NCBI GenBank assembly: GCA_900404475.1
Contig: OUQQ01000439.1
Location: 1 to 17,523, forward strand
Direction: 5' to 3'
Length of the DNA stretch: 17,523 nucleotides
From: Spongospora subterranea
Taxonomy: Eukaryota; Endomyxa; Phytomyxea; Plasmodiophorida; Plasmodiophoridae
The notes under the pieces were generated by a model. The model did not search any database and had not been told where the DNA came from. It saw only the letters and a program-made list of their open reading frames with translations. Position numbers and translations under genes: made by a program. Positions 8,815-17,417 of this stretch are shown piece after piece; the stretch's first letter is position 1, and each line of letters starts with the position of its first letter.

Positions 8815-9370
8815 TCAGTCAGTATCTGGATCGAGGCCGTATCTGGCATAAAGAGTTCTGCTTGCCACCCGTTCGTTTTCAGCCAATCTGCCCAACATGG
8901 TTTGTGCTACGTCCTTGATCTCATTATAGCGATGTAGGACGTCAATATATTCGTCCAACGCTACTTTTCTATCATCATATTTGACGTTCGACCCATCGAA
9001 TGAATATACACCCCCGCCTACCGAGTTTGCCTTTCCTGAAGCTGTTTGACCAGTTCCGCCCGCCGTTTCAGTAATTGTCGCGGGTGCGGTTCTTCTTCCG
9101 GATTAGGATCTGGAGTCAGATAAAGGATACGATGAGATAATGATTTGGAGCAGATAGGGATTGAGGCGGTTCTCCTGAATACCATGATCAAGTCAGGAGA
9201 TATATCCACAATCGCATCGGGAGTTACAGGTCGGGATTTGACAACTTCATCTGCTCAAGTCGATGGACATTGTCGTCATCAACCAACACCGGTTGTCGTC
9301 GAAGTGATTCCAGTAATTGACGTTGATCTGCATCGTTATTGGTCTGATCCGATTCAGAAAATGGCGCCAT
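8815..9370 (-). CDS. SWI5: Swi5 homologue (Rad51/Dmc1 mediator subunit)
   Basis: Three exons are inferred: 9370-9228, 9174-9022 and 8968-8815, separated by two 53-nt GT-AG introns. The joined length is 450 nt, exactly 149 codons plus stop. The start is ATG 9370 (MAPFSESDQTNN). The N-terminal half is polar and unconserved. Residues about 80-149 form the Swi5 domain: a helix (RQLLKRRAELVKQLQERQTR), then DEYIDVLHRYNEIKDVAQ and LGRLAENERVASRTLYARYG, close to the Swi5 consensus L-H-x-YN-x-IKD-x-x-Q-x-LLG-(K/R)-x-A...LY-x-x-FGL. Swi5 pairs with Sfr1 to stimulate Rad51 and Dmc1 filaments in homologous recombination and meiosis. Splicing at both junctions is required to keep the conserved domain in frame, which supports the model. 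The gene converges on the Unkempt-like gene, with about 220 bp between stop codons. Confidence 0.88.
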
Positions 9371-9779
9371 CTGGTCTAGCGGTACCTACATATGCCGTCC
9401 GACCACCCCCCACCTGTACTCATGCCGTAATCTTTCGCATTCTACTGGCTGCCGATGATTAACAATAAAAACTCGAAATTTTTCCAATTACAGTAGTTTG
9501 TTAAGTTTGCACTTTGGAAAGCAATTATAGAGTTGGTACAACGACTCCCAGAACACACATTGTGGTGCCACTTTGCAGCGTTTGCGCCAACCTTTATTAT
9601 GAAATTGTATGGTTTGATCTATAGCCTATCCATGTTTTAGCGAATACGCTGTTGATGAACATCCTTTCGTGTATCCAGTGTTTCCTGGATGGCTCAGTAT
9701 ACTGCTAATACCATCTCAGATTAAACAACGGAATCCGTCTGTGTCCTCAAATCGTATTTGTTGCGATTACAAAAAGCCT
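9371..9779. other. Intergenic, upstream of SWI5; no gene seen
   Basis: No supported coding region lies here. An open frame entering from about 9669 on the plus strand starts at a GTG and has no recognisable motif before ATG 9780. The part next to 9370 should hold the SWI5 promoter and 5' UTR. No repeats or RNA genes are visible. Confidence 0.4.
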
Positions 9780-10135
9780 ATGTATGGATCCAGGAGACGT
9801 CAGCAACAGCCAAGCCACAGCCAAACCGCCGCCCAGAAAGCTTTACAGGCACAAAGGAGCAGAAGAACAGCTGGCTACAAGCGAGACCACAATTGGCGTC
9901 ATGAAGGCCATCCAAGGACCTGAATCTGAGTGGCAGGAAAGCTGAGTTCGATAAGCGATCGACCCTCATCATGCATATGAACGAACGAAGGGTGGGGAGA
10001 GTAAGTGTCCTTAACGACAGCATAGCAGAGGTATCAGATCCACCTATCATCTAATTTTGGCAGAACAGACTGTCAAGTAATTGTCGGATCATCAGAGACG
10101 GCTTATACGCGCCGCGTATTTCACAACAATTGTGA
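9780..10135 (+). CDS. Possible small spliced gene, unidentified (low confidence)
   Basis: A strong donor (GTAAGTG at 10001) pairs with an AG acceptor at 10063 (TTTTGGCAG) and joins two compatible frames: ...IMHMNERRVGR and NRLSSNCRIIRDGLYAPRISQ, ending at TGA 10133-10135. Upstream, two ATGs four bases apart (9780 and 9784) open different frames. A 44-nt GT-AG interval (9898-9941) would connect the 9780 frame to the second exon, giving a basic, Gln/Arg-rich N-terminus. No domain is recognised. The best evidence is the intron-like splice pair; the rest could be chance. It would run in the opposite direction to SWI5. Confidence 0.3.
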
Positions 10136-10391
10136 TAGCGCTCAGCGTTCATCGTGGCCGTCAAGCCGCACGTTATATTGTATCGAATCTTTACTACAAC
10201 TAACGCCATGTTGTCTATTCTCGACATGATCATGGAAGAGAGTTGCGATAACTTCGCATTTCGTAGAGTATATGAGTTGTGCAATATTCAAAACGTAGTT
10301 GATAACATTGGCCAATACTGACAACCTGTAGACGATCGCTGGTGGTATTTAAGAATAAGGTAAATGTGAATTGTAATAATAAGATGATTCC

Positions 10392-11316
10392 TCATTTGCA
10401 ATCATGGATCTGACTATGGTCGTACCTACGCCACGACGATGGGATCAGCCTCGCCGCTCGAGACGGGATCGATCTCCAGCTCGGCTTACTGGCCGGCGGA
10501 TACCGACGACCTTGATCGGCGAACCCGACCACAATACCGCTGGAGTTCCTAAGTAGCGATCCGATCGTGATTGGACCCGGTGCCAACCTGGTCTCGGTGG
10601 CGCAATCTACTCCGATGTCAGTCGAGTTCTTCCCTTTTCTTCCCGTTGGAACAGGCGTCGCCATTGAGGAAGACGGCGACATCGACAACGAGGTCACTGG
10701 GGAAGATGGAGACGGCTGTGGCGTGGGCAATGCTGAGGACGAATTGAGAGATGTTGGTGCAAGCGGCGCCGATGTGCTAGGCGATGGCGTTGGCTGGGTT
10801 GTCGTCGCGACCGCATTCGAGTAACGACAGGAGAACGTATCGACGACAGGTTGACCGATGATGTTCTGGCATTGGCGCATGGCGCAACCGATCTCATTGT
10901 TCCGAATCTGCAAACCACTCTGGTCAGCGCGTGATGTGAAACATTCTCAACGACGATGACAATACAATATTGACGTAATGGCCACAATCTTTGCCGGGTT
11001 GACAAGTGTTCGTTGCCAACGTGTAGAACAGTCTCTCATCATACCACGTTTTGAATGCGTCGGGCGTTGTCAGCGTTGGCCAGCCCCATGCCAAATTATC
11101 TGTTGAGGGCTCAGTCGTATCATGGGCGGTTGGACACAGATTGACGGCTGCAACGGCGTTCGCCTCCAGCGTTGCCGACCACGACACCGGCCCCAAACCA
11201 AGCTCAGCACGGGCAGCGTTGTGAGACGCGATCATTTGGACAACAGATAACTCAGCATTGACGTTGGCCAATGAGAATATGGCGACGACGATGACCGAAT
11301 ATATAATAGACTTCAT
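10392..11316 (-). CDS. Secreted CAP/SCP-domain (PR-1-like) protein with Ser/Thr/Pro-rich tail
   Basis: Two exons, 11316-10966 and 10907-10392, flank a 58-nt phase-0 intron and give 288 aa. The start is the ATG opening a clear signal peptide (MKSIIYSVIVVAIFSLANVNA, cleavage near residue 21). The CAP domain covers about 25-145: IASHNAARAELGLGPVSW, NLCPTAHD, STDNLAWGW (Asp where many members have the GEN glutamate), DAFKTWYDERLFY, TCQPGKDCGHYVN, then across the intron IIRNNEIGCAM and FSCRYS. The intron is required to join GHYVN to the conserved W/I-RN-x-x-x-IGC segment. The putative metal-binding His residues and six or more cysteines suit a disulfide-bonded extracellular protein. After residue 145 the protein becomes a low-complexity Ser/Thr/Pro stretch, then a basic tail without the hydrophobic end expected for a GPI anchor. 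CAP proteins bind sterols and lipids or act as extracellular effectors; the specific role here is unknown. A further 3' intron is possible. Confidence 0.85.
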
Positions 11317-12547
11317 GAATATTCAGATGATAAATTTGCAGTTCGGGGGGTGGATTAGAATAATAACAATAATATAATAATGGGAATGGCTGAGTCATTC
11401 TGTGTTTAAATCACCAATATAGTGAACACCAAGTTGACTCATTAACCACGATTGGCGTGTCGATGGCCAACAAGCGATATGCACTACCGAACCATGAGAT
11501 CAGCTAGTTGAAGAAACTGAGCTGGACATCACTAATTGGATGGGGCATAGCGATGGCCGCCAGAAATGACCCATGATTCGGTATCGGACCAAAATCGTCT
11601 CAAGGAAATTGAAGATTCAAGGGAGCAGAACACGTTTTTAGGATAAAAAGGCGAAACTGATATCGGAAACAAAAAAATACGAGCTCGGCGACAGAGGTGA
11701 TACAGAGGTCTTTAACATTATATCTGATCTGGTTCCAGAGCGACATTGATGTCCTGTTAATCGAGAAAGTCTCTCAAGGGAATCTTCAAGAGCCATTTTT
11801 TGAATAGCCCTTTACTAAATCAGCAAAACGCGATCAAGCATCAGGGGCCATCACGATATATATAGCAAATGCGAATTATCCGATGGTTTCCATATTGGTT
11901 TATTTCTGTTCGTCGTTCAAGCAGCGCGGTAATAAAGCTCACTCCCGCCATTCCTGCAAATTTCTTGGTCGGAGGTCGTTCGGACGATAATTTATGCCCT
12001 CAGAAGAAACCAATGACGAAGATGAGGAGGCGCTGATCGAATAAATCGCATATCTGTATGTGCATATATCTACGTTCACCAACTGTTTTAACCGCGTATC
12101 CATTATACACCGAAACCAAGCCCATACACAACGAAACCAAGCGGATAGCTGGGTGGTGCCTAACAATTTTCATGGCCAACGTGAGGACTCTACGTCGGCC
12201 ATGAGCGAAAAAGCGCCGGAACAAAGGGAGAACGTTACTTTGTTACCAAAACGTCGCGATGATCAGATGTGTCCAGTGATATATATGTTCACTGACATAG
12301 AGTCTGTCGGAGTTTATGAGAGTCGATGAGATTTGTTGACACCAGTGATCAATCACCTAATAACGAGGGCGAGCGCTAGACCAGGAAACCAACCTCTCCT
12401 ATACAACCCAGAAGAGAATTGATCTGCGTTAGGCAAGGCGGGCGGCACTCGGCGATCACCGAAACCCACCCGGGCTTGGCGCGGCTTTTTTATGAGCAGC
12501 CATAGGCATTGAGCGCGCCGGTTAATCAGCACTCCTGATTCCGTCGG
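11317..12547. other. About 1.2 kb without a supported gene
   Basis: The left part should hold the promoter of the minus-strand CAP gene; an AT-rich run (ATAATAACAATAATATAATAAT) lies about 45 bp upstream of its start. A TATATATA stretch occurs near 11858. From 12200 an ATG opens 42 plus-strand codons (MSEKAPEQRENVTLLPKRRD...), and on the minus strand a 57-codon ATG frame lies at about 12000-12173; neither has a recognisable motif. An 11-bp sequence CGAAACCAAGC occurs twice within 12110-12145. The last 200 bases should hold the 5' UTR or an upstream exon of the LENG8-like gene. Confidence 0.4.
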
Positions 12548-15109
12548 ATGAATTGGCAACAGAAGCAGCTCGAGGCTAGCCAGCGCCGTATACGAGAGCT
12601 TCAGGCTCAGCAGCAGTATCATGCCAACAGGTCGATTTATTCCAAAATTCAACACGCTGTTTGAAGTTCATCGCTACTTACATGTTCTGGTTTTGGTTCA
12701 TGTATCAATTGTTCATGTGCAATACTGATTTTTAGTCAATACACCTACACTGGAGCCGGTCAGCATGCATATGGCTATCCTCCATCTGCACAATACCCCC
12801 CTCTGCAACAATCGTATGTTTATCCGCCTCAGACGCAGTGGTTAGGATGCATTTTCTGCTCTCTTCTCATTTTATTCGTTTTAAATATCATTTCAAAGGA
12901 CTGTTTATGATCAAGGGCGTCAGCAATATTCATCTCCATATGGGTTTGGTCAGCCATGCTCTCCAGCTCAATACTACCCACAAAATAATCAGTCGCAAAC
13001 TCCTCCTCCTCCAAAGACCTCACAAGCGCATTATCCAGCCCCTCCTTGGCATACAGGTTTTCAAATCTCGGTCATGGCCTCACCTGCGAAATTATGCTGA
13101 CCTGCATTACAGCAGCGACATCAATGGCCAGACCAAATCTCCCGCCACCGACGGGACGTGGTTTAACTTATGCTGAATTGCTGTCAAAGGCGCAATCGGC
13201 CCAACCAGTTAGAACTCAAACTGCACCGGCACCTCCAGCGAATTCACATCGCCCCAGTACACCTGTGAGAAGTGCCCAAGCCGCGCCGACATCAAAATTC
13301 AGCAAAGTACAAATCGGTTTTGTGTTTGATTCGATGTTTTATTTGTTGTTTTAATCGGTTTCAAAACTCAATAGTGTGGTTGATTTATCGGAAAGGATGC
13401 CACACAGTACGCGACTGCATTTGTTTCAACAATAATGTCTCTCGCATATTCGCTTATTCTGTACTGTATAGTTGCCGCAGCCGCCAACTCCACCGCAACC
13501 GAAGCCGCAATCTGGACAATCGGATGCGTATCCTCCATCGTTGCTGAAATACGTGGAGCGTGCATTTCTGCAATGCCGATCCGATCTAGAAAAATCGGAG
13601 ATTCAGGTTGCCACTCTTCAGCCGCCAGAATTATTATTTTGTTAAATCATCATGCAGAAACTTCTCAAGCAAAAAATACATACGGCCAAGGAGAATGGCT
13701 CCCTTTGGACGCAAAACTGGGAATCGCTTCCTTTGCCAATAATACCGACCCAAAATGTTTTGCTCGAAATATTATTGTTACTTGGAGGCTAATGTGCTGT
13801 TTCTTCAGATTGCGGTAGTTTCGCCACCGTCTAAGCGGAAGCTAGAAACAAAGCTGACAAAAAAGCAGCAGAAAAAGCTAAAGAAACAGCAGGAGGCGAT
13901 CGGCCAGTTGAACGCCGACGTTTCAGATGCAGTGAAGAAGCCTTTGCTCAATAATCATCAAAGGAACCTTCTGACAAACGACCCGGCCGTGCGCATGCGC
14001 AGCGCCAGATTCGGTCCTTCTATGGTAACGTTTTTGCAGGCACTCGTAACGTAACGTTAATATTACGTCGCAATCAGGATGTTGACGATGCGGGGACAAC
14101 TACGCGACGCGTTGGCAACTCGCGACTGACGTTTAGCACCGGTAAAGCGAATTTGGATGCCGCCGATGCAGATATAGAACTGGATTGGGAAGCATTAAAA
14201 ATTTGCGGTACATGTTCCCAGCTCGAGAAAAAGTATCTTCGTCTGACGTCGGTAATCACTTGCTGTCTCCGATCACTTTGTCAGTCTATCATCAAAATTA
14301 TAGGCCCCTGATCCTTCAACGGTTCGCCCTGTGTCTGTTTTGAAGAAGTCTTTCAATCACATAATATCAAAATGGAACGAGGATAGACATTATCTTTATT
14401 TTTGGGAGCAGATGAAGAGCCTGAGGCAAGATTTAACAATTCAGCATATAATGACAGATTTTACCATTGAGGCTTATGAAGCCAATGCTCGTGTTTGCCT
14501 TGAGGTTGATGATCTCAGTGAATACAATCAATGTCAGACGCAGCTTAGCGAGTGAGTAATTATCTGTTGACCGTATTCGCTATCTTGACTATCCTCAGGC
14601 TGTACGACCATGGTGGATGCGGTTCAGGTTCTAACAGCGACGAGTTTCTATCATATCGTATTCTTTATCTTTTGCTAACCAATGATCCAATGAGCATATC
14701 ATTATTATTACACGAGACAACCGCAGCTGATCGTGCCAAGCCTTCAACTTCTCACGCTATTTCAGTGTTGCGCGCGTTTAGAGCATGTGATTATGTGCTG
14801 TTCTTTAATTTGGCGAATCGATCGCCATTGCTGTCAATTCAGATTATTCGTCATTTGTTTCCTTTAGTACGATATCAGGCGCTGTTGCGGATTGTAGCAG
14901 GTCATCGCCCGACATTGCCGGTTGGCGCCGTCTCTGAAATGCTTGGGTTCGGAGACAATTTACATGCGTGTCGCGTTTGGCTGGAAGCGAGCGGCGCCGT
15001 CTTGAATACGGCCAACGATACCATACTTTCGAAAGACTCGGTGATTATTCGTGCTCAAATTCCTGATGCAGACGTTCAAGACACCGGGGTCACTCATGGC
15101 AAGTTTTAA
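12548..15109 (+). CDS. LENG8/Thp3-type SAC3-GANP domain protein
   Basis: Inferred exons are 12548-12630, 12736-12840, 12899-13056, 13113-13306, 13472-13606, 13658-13756, 13809-14024, 14078-14251, 14304-14551 and 14599-15109; they sum to 1923 nt (640 aa) with all phases consistent. The start ATG follows an in-frame stop. Residues about 1-225 are Gln/Pro/Tyr-rich ([18 protein letters not shown]). Then comes [16 protein letters not shown]...[21 protein letters not shown], matching the LENG8 segment EYVERCF...LLKEVL...DW. A lysine-rich helix ([11 protein letters not shown]) precedes the SAC3/GANP domain from about residue 370: [81 protein letters not shown]. This closely tracks human LENG8. The yeast relative Thp3 works with Csn12 and Sem1 in nuclear mRNA maturation. 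The 165-nt gap between exons 4 and 5 may hide a 32-nt exon (13375-13406). Confidence 0.88.
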
Positions 15110-15381
15110 TCCCTTGTTTCCCTATTTATATTGTTTTACTCTACCCCATCCAGAAATCATGAATACATTTCCGATAACATTTTCATTATTAGCAGCGTGT
15201 TGATAATCATTGTTGAAGGAGCACCTTATATCGCTTGTTAGCCAACTGTTCAGGTAACCAATTTGTGGCTTCAACTTGATACCTTGGAAAACTCATCGGT
15301 TATTGATGACGGGTGCAACAGTTTCTCGTTCGATAATATCTTCAGAAAAAACTCGCTTTACAGTACCTTCCAGATACATCT

Positions 15382-15395
15382 AATAAATATTTATT
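15382..15395. terminator. Palindromic AATAAATATTTATT, candidate two-way poly(A) signal
   Basis: The 14-bp perfect palindrome carries AATAAA on both strands. It lies 10 bp beyond the stop codon of the minus-strand kinase and about 270 bp beyond the stop of the plus-strand LENG8-like gene, so it could serve 3' end formation of both convergent genes. Function is inferred from sequence and position only. Confidence 0.45.
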
Positions 15396-15404
15396 CGAGT
15401 ACGA

Positions 15405-16846
15405 TTATCGGTGAGGATTTGTGGTATTCTCAGTATACGTGAAACCAGTAAAATCGAAGTTGTGCCCATTATAGGGGCCGGCTCGCATATCCACCGGGGA
15501 ATCGCAGGGGTTCTCGGCTGTAAATTCAGTGTCAATGTTTGAGGTGTCAAGCAACGATCCGCCGGCCACCGGTGGCAAGAATGGCGCCACGAGCTCCTGT
15601 CGGTACAACGCTTCCCAGTTAATTGTTTCGAAAAACGCGTGCGATTTGATGGAAGCGGTGCCGTGATGGCCGAATCTGTCATTATGATCGCGATGAAGCA
15701 GGCCAGTCAACAGATCGATGGCCGACTCCGAGAAGTGCTTCGGAAACACAATCGTCCCATGAAGGATTTTGTCGTACATGGTCGTCGTAGACTTGGTGTA
15801 GAATGGCGGAAGGCCTGCCAGCATTTCGAACAGCAATGTGCCAAGACTCCACCAATCTACACAATGGTCATAACCCTTGCCAATCAGAATCTCGGGACTA
15901 GAAAACAGGTTTGAGGGCTCGCAAACATTCGCATTCGAATCAACGAGCAATACCTTAAGTATTCGGAAGTCTAAATAGAAACCAATCAGTATGATGAAAC
16001 TATTTTGATGACAATGAAGAAGCTTACCCCAACAAACGAAAACGCCCTTTGACCAGCTTCAAGCGCTTTCGAAAGGCCGAAATCTAGCGAAACCTCAAAT
16101 GGCGCCCCTAGAACGGTTCAGAAAATTGTTTACCTGTCACTCGTAAGTAGCCTTTCGTGTCCAAAACGATGTTCTCTGGTTTCAAATCTCGATATCTGCA
16201 AAGCAATAGGTTCACTTCTTAATGACAAAACAGGGCTTGATGGTGATGTCTTACACGACGCCTTCTTGATGAAGGTGCTCCAGAGCCAGAACAATCTGCG
16301 CCGCATAGAAACGCGCGCGGTCTTCCTTGAATCGACCCTCTTGTTTTAGCCAATAAAAGAGCTCACCACCGTTGAAATAGTCCAAAACTAGGTAAAGCTT
16401 CGTGGGCGATTGAAACGCGAATCTCAAACTGACAATGAACGGATGTCCTTTCACCACTTTCTCAAGCACCCTCCTTTCGGATTTTGTATGTGCTATTTGA
16501 CGACGTTGAATCACAGTCATTTTCTTCAGGATCTTCATGGCATATATCTGGCCACTGTCAATTTTTCTCACTTGTAAAACTTTGGCAAATGACCCTTTGC
16601 CTGAAAAATGGTTTGTTGGTAAAGAAACGCGTAACGCAGTGTTGATTTTGGGCTACCGATCACAGATAACAGCTCGAAATCATTCACAGACAGTTTCGTA
16701 GCTTCAGTGCTGCCACTCTCGAATAAGACGTCTACAGAATCTGCCTGGCTAATGGCAGACAAGCTCGCGTTGAACGCTACCACTTGACTTTTCGCTTGAC
16801 GCTCCGCTTGTCGCATCGACCGCTTCTTCGTCCAAGAAGCACCCAT
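15405..16846 (-). CDS. AGC-family Ser/Thr kinase (S6K/SGK-like), probable N-myristoylation
   Basis: Six exons are inferred: 16846-16657, 16600-16255, 16195-16134, 16083-16028, 15970-15954 and 15897-15405. They total 1164 nt (387 aa) and all five introns are 50-59 nt GT-AG. The first ATG gives MGASWTKKR, fitting the N-myristoylation consensus (Gly2, Thr6, Lys7). The kinase domain runs from about residue 57: glycine loop GKGSFAKV, Lys86 (YAMKILKK), Glu105, catalytic YRDLKPEN (Asp182), DFG at Asp200, activation loop SFVGTSEYLSPE with Ser215 at the PDK1-site position, and DWWSLGTLLFEMLAGLPPFY. The AGC C-tail has DTEFTAENPCDSP (turn motif) and FTGFTY (hydrophobic motif, Thr377). These features place it with S6K, SGK/Ypk and Akt kinases, activated by PDK1 and a TOR complex; no PH or C2 domain is present. 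A myristoylated, PH-less arrangement is known in Dictyostelium PKBR1. The subfamily is not decided. Confidence 0.92.
15954..15970 (-). other. 17-nt microexon of the AGC kinase gene
   Basis: This 17-nt exon lies between a 57-nt intron (16027-15971, ending TTTCTATTTAG) and a 56-nt intron (15953-15898, starting GTATTG). It supplies residues 219-224 (TSEYLS), linking SFVG of the activation loop to PEIL. Without it the frame breaks and the invariant T-x-E-Y-x-x-PE segment is lost, so its presence is strongly implied by the protein family. Confidence 0.85.
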
Positions 16847-17159
16847 TTTAAACCTAATGCAGACTGAAACCTCGGCCAATGTCGTATGGGATAATTCGCG
16901 TCGACGAATAAAAGCTTGGTCGAATGCAGTGCTAGGCAGGAAGCCCAACTAGATTGAACGCTCAATCATGTAAGGTCCGCGGCCTTTCGCAACCCTCCTT
17001 GACCCTCAGGTTCGACTGGGACCAGTCATGCTCATGGCGTAGTCTGACGGGGCTCCACTTGACACAATAGGCACATGGCTGACTCTGACATGAGATATGC
17101 CGCAACGGTGGCACACTATTAATAGGGCATTTAAAGCCAGTAGCCCGTCCCGAATCGGC
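16847..17159. promoter_or_regulatory. Divergent intergenic region between the AGC kinase and the right-edge gene
   Basis: The interval separates the minus-strand kinase start (16846) from the plus-strand ATG at 17160, so it probably holds both 5' ends. On the kinase side a possible acceptor (TGCATTAG, 16860-16853) lies just before the ATG, so a 5' UTR intron is possible. No clear TATA box or repeated motif was found. Confidence 0.4.
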
Positions 17160-17417
17160 ATGTCTGCTGTACAACTGCACACTGTATCAGGTAAGTCTGG
17201 TTTGGCTAACCCCCGCATGTACCAGGGGGCGTCGGCTGCCCGATTTCTATCGCTAGACAGCCCGACATCGTCATTCGACACTGATCTGAACCTTGAAGGT
17301 GGTCTTCTTGTAACCGGTCAATCGATGACGGTGTCGGACGACATCTCTCCATTTGATCACACCATTAATGACTACTCCCTCCGTTCGGAAATAAAGGTCT
17401 CACGCACCTTTTTTTAA
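17160..17417 (+). CDS. 5' part of an unidentified gene, running into a transposon end
   Basis: ATG 17160 opens MSAVQLHTVS. A consensus donor CAG|GTAAGT at 17190/17191 pairs with TCGCTAG (ending 17256), a 66-nt interval. Splicing gives MSAVQLHTVSDSPTSSFD..., and the frame also stays open if the interval is kept, since 66 is a multiple of three. The downstream part is acidic and polar (FDTDLNLEGGLLVTGQSM). From residue Tyr in INDY-SLRSEIK the codons come from the Stowaway-like terminal sequence starting at 17375, and a stop follows at 17415-17417. So the gene is either interrupted by the insertion or ends within it. No domain is recognised. Confidence 0.35.
   Translation: MSAVQLHTVSGKSGLANPRMYQGASAARFLSLDSPTSSFDTDLNLEGGLLVTGQSMTVSDDISPFDHTINDYSLRSEIKVSRTFF

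Noticed and set aside
10567..10824. Plus-strand 85-codon open frame opposite the CAP gene tail
   Set aside because: Antisense of the Ser/Thr/Pro-rich tail, giving a low-complexity acidic/Gly/Val translation without a domain.
12353..12655. 100-codon minus-strand frame over the start of the LENG8-like gene
   Set aside because: Antisense to the first supported exon (12548-12630) and without a recognisable domain.
16847..16948. Extended kinase N-terminus starting at 16948
   Set aside because: It would start at a TTG codon. The first ATG is at 16846 and gives a fitting myristoylation signal, so the upstream stretch is more likely 5' UTR.
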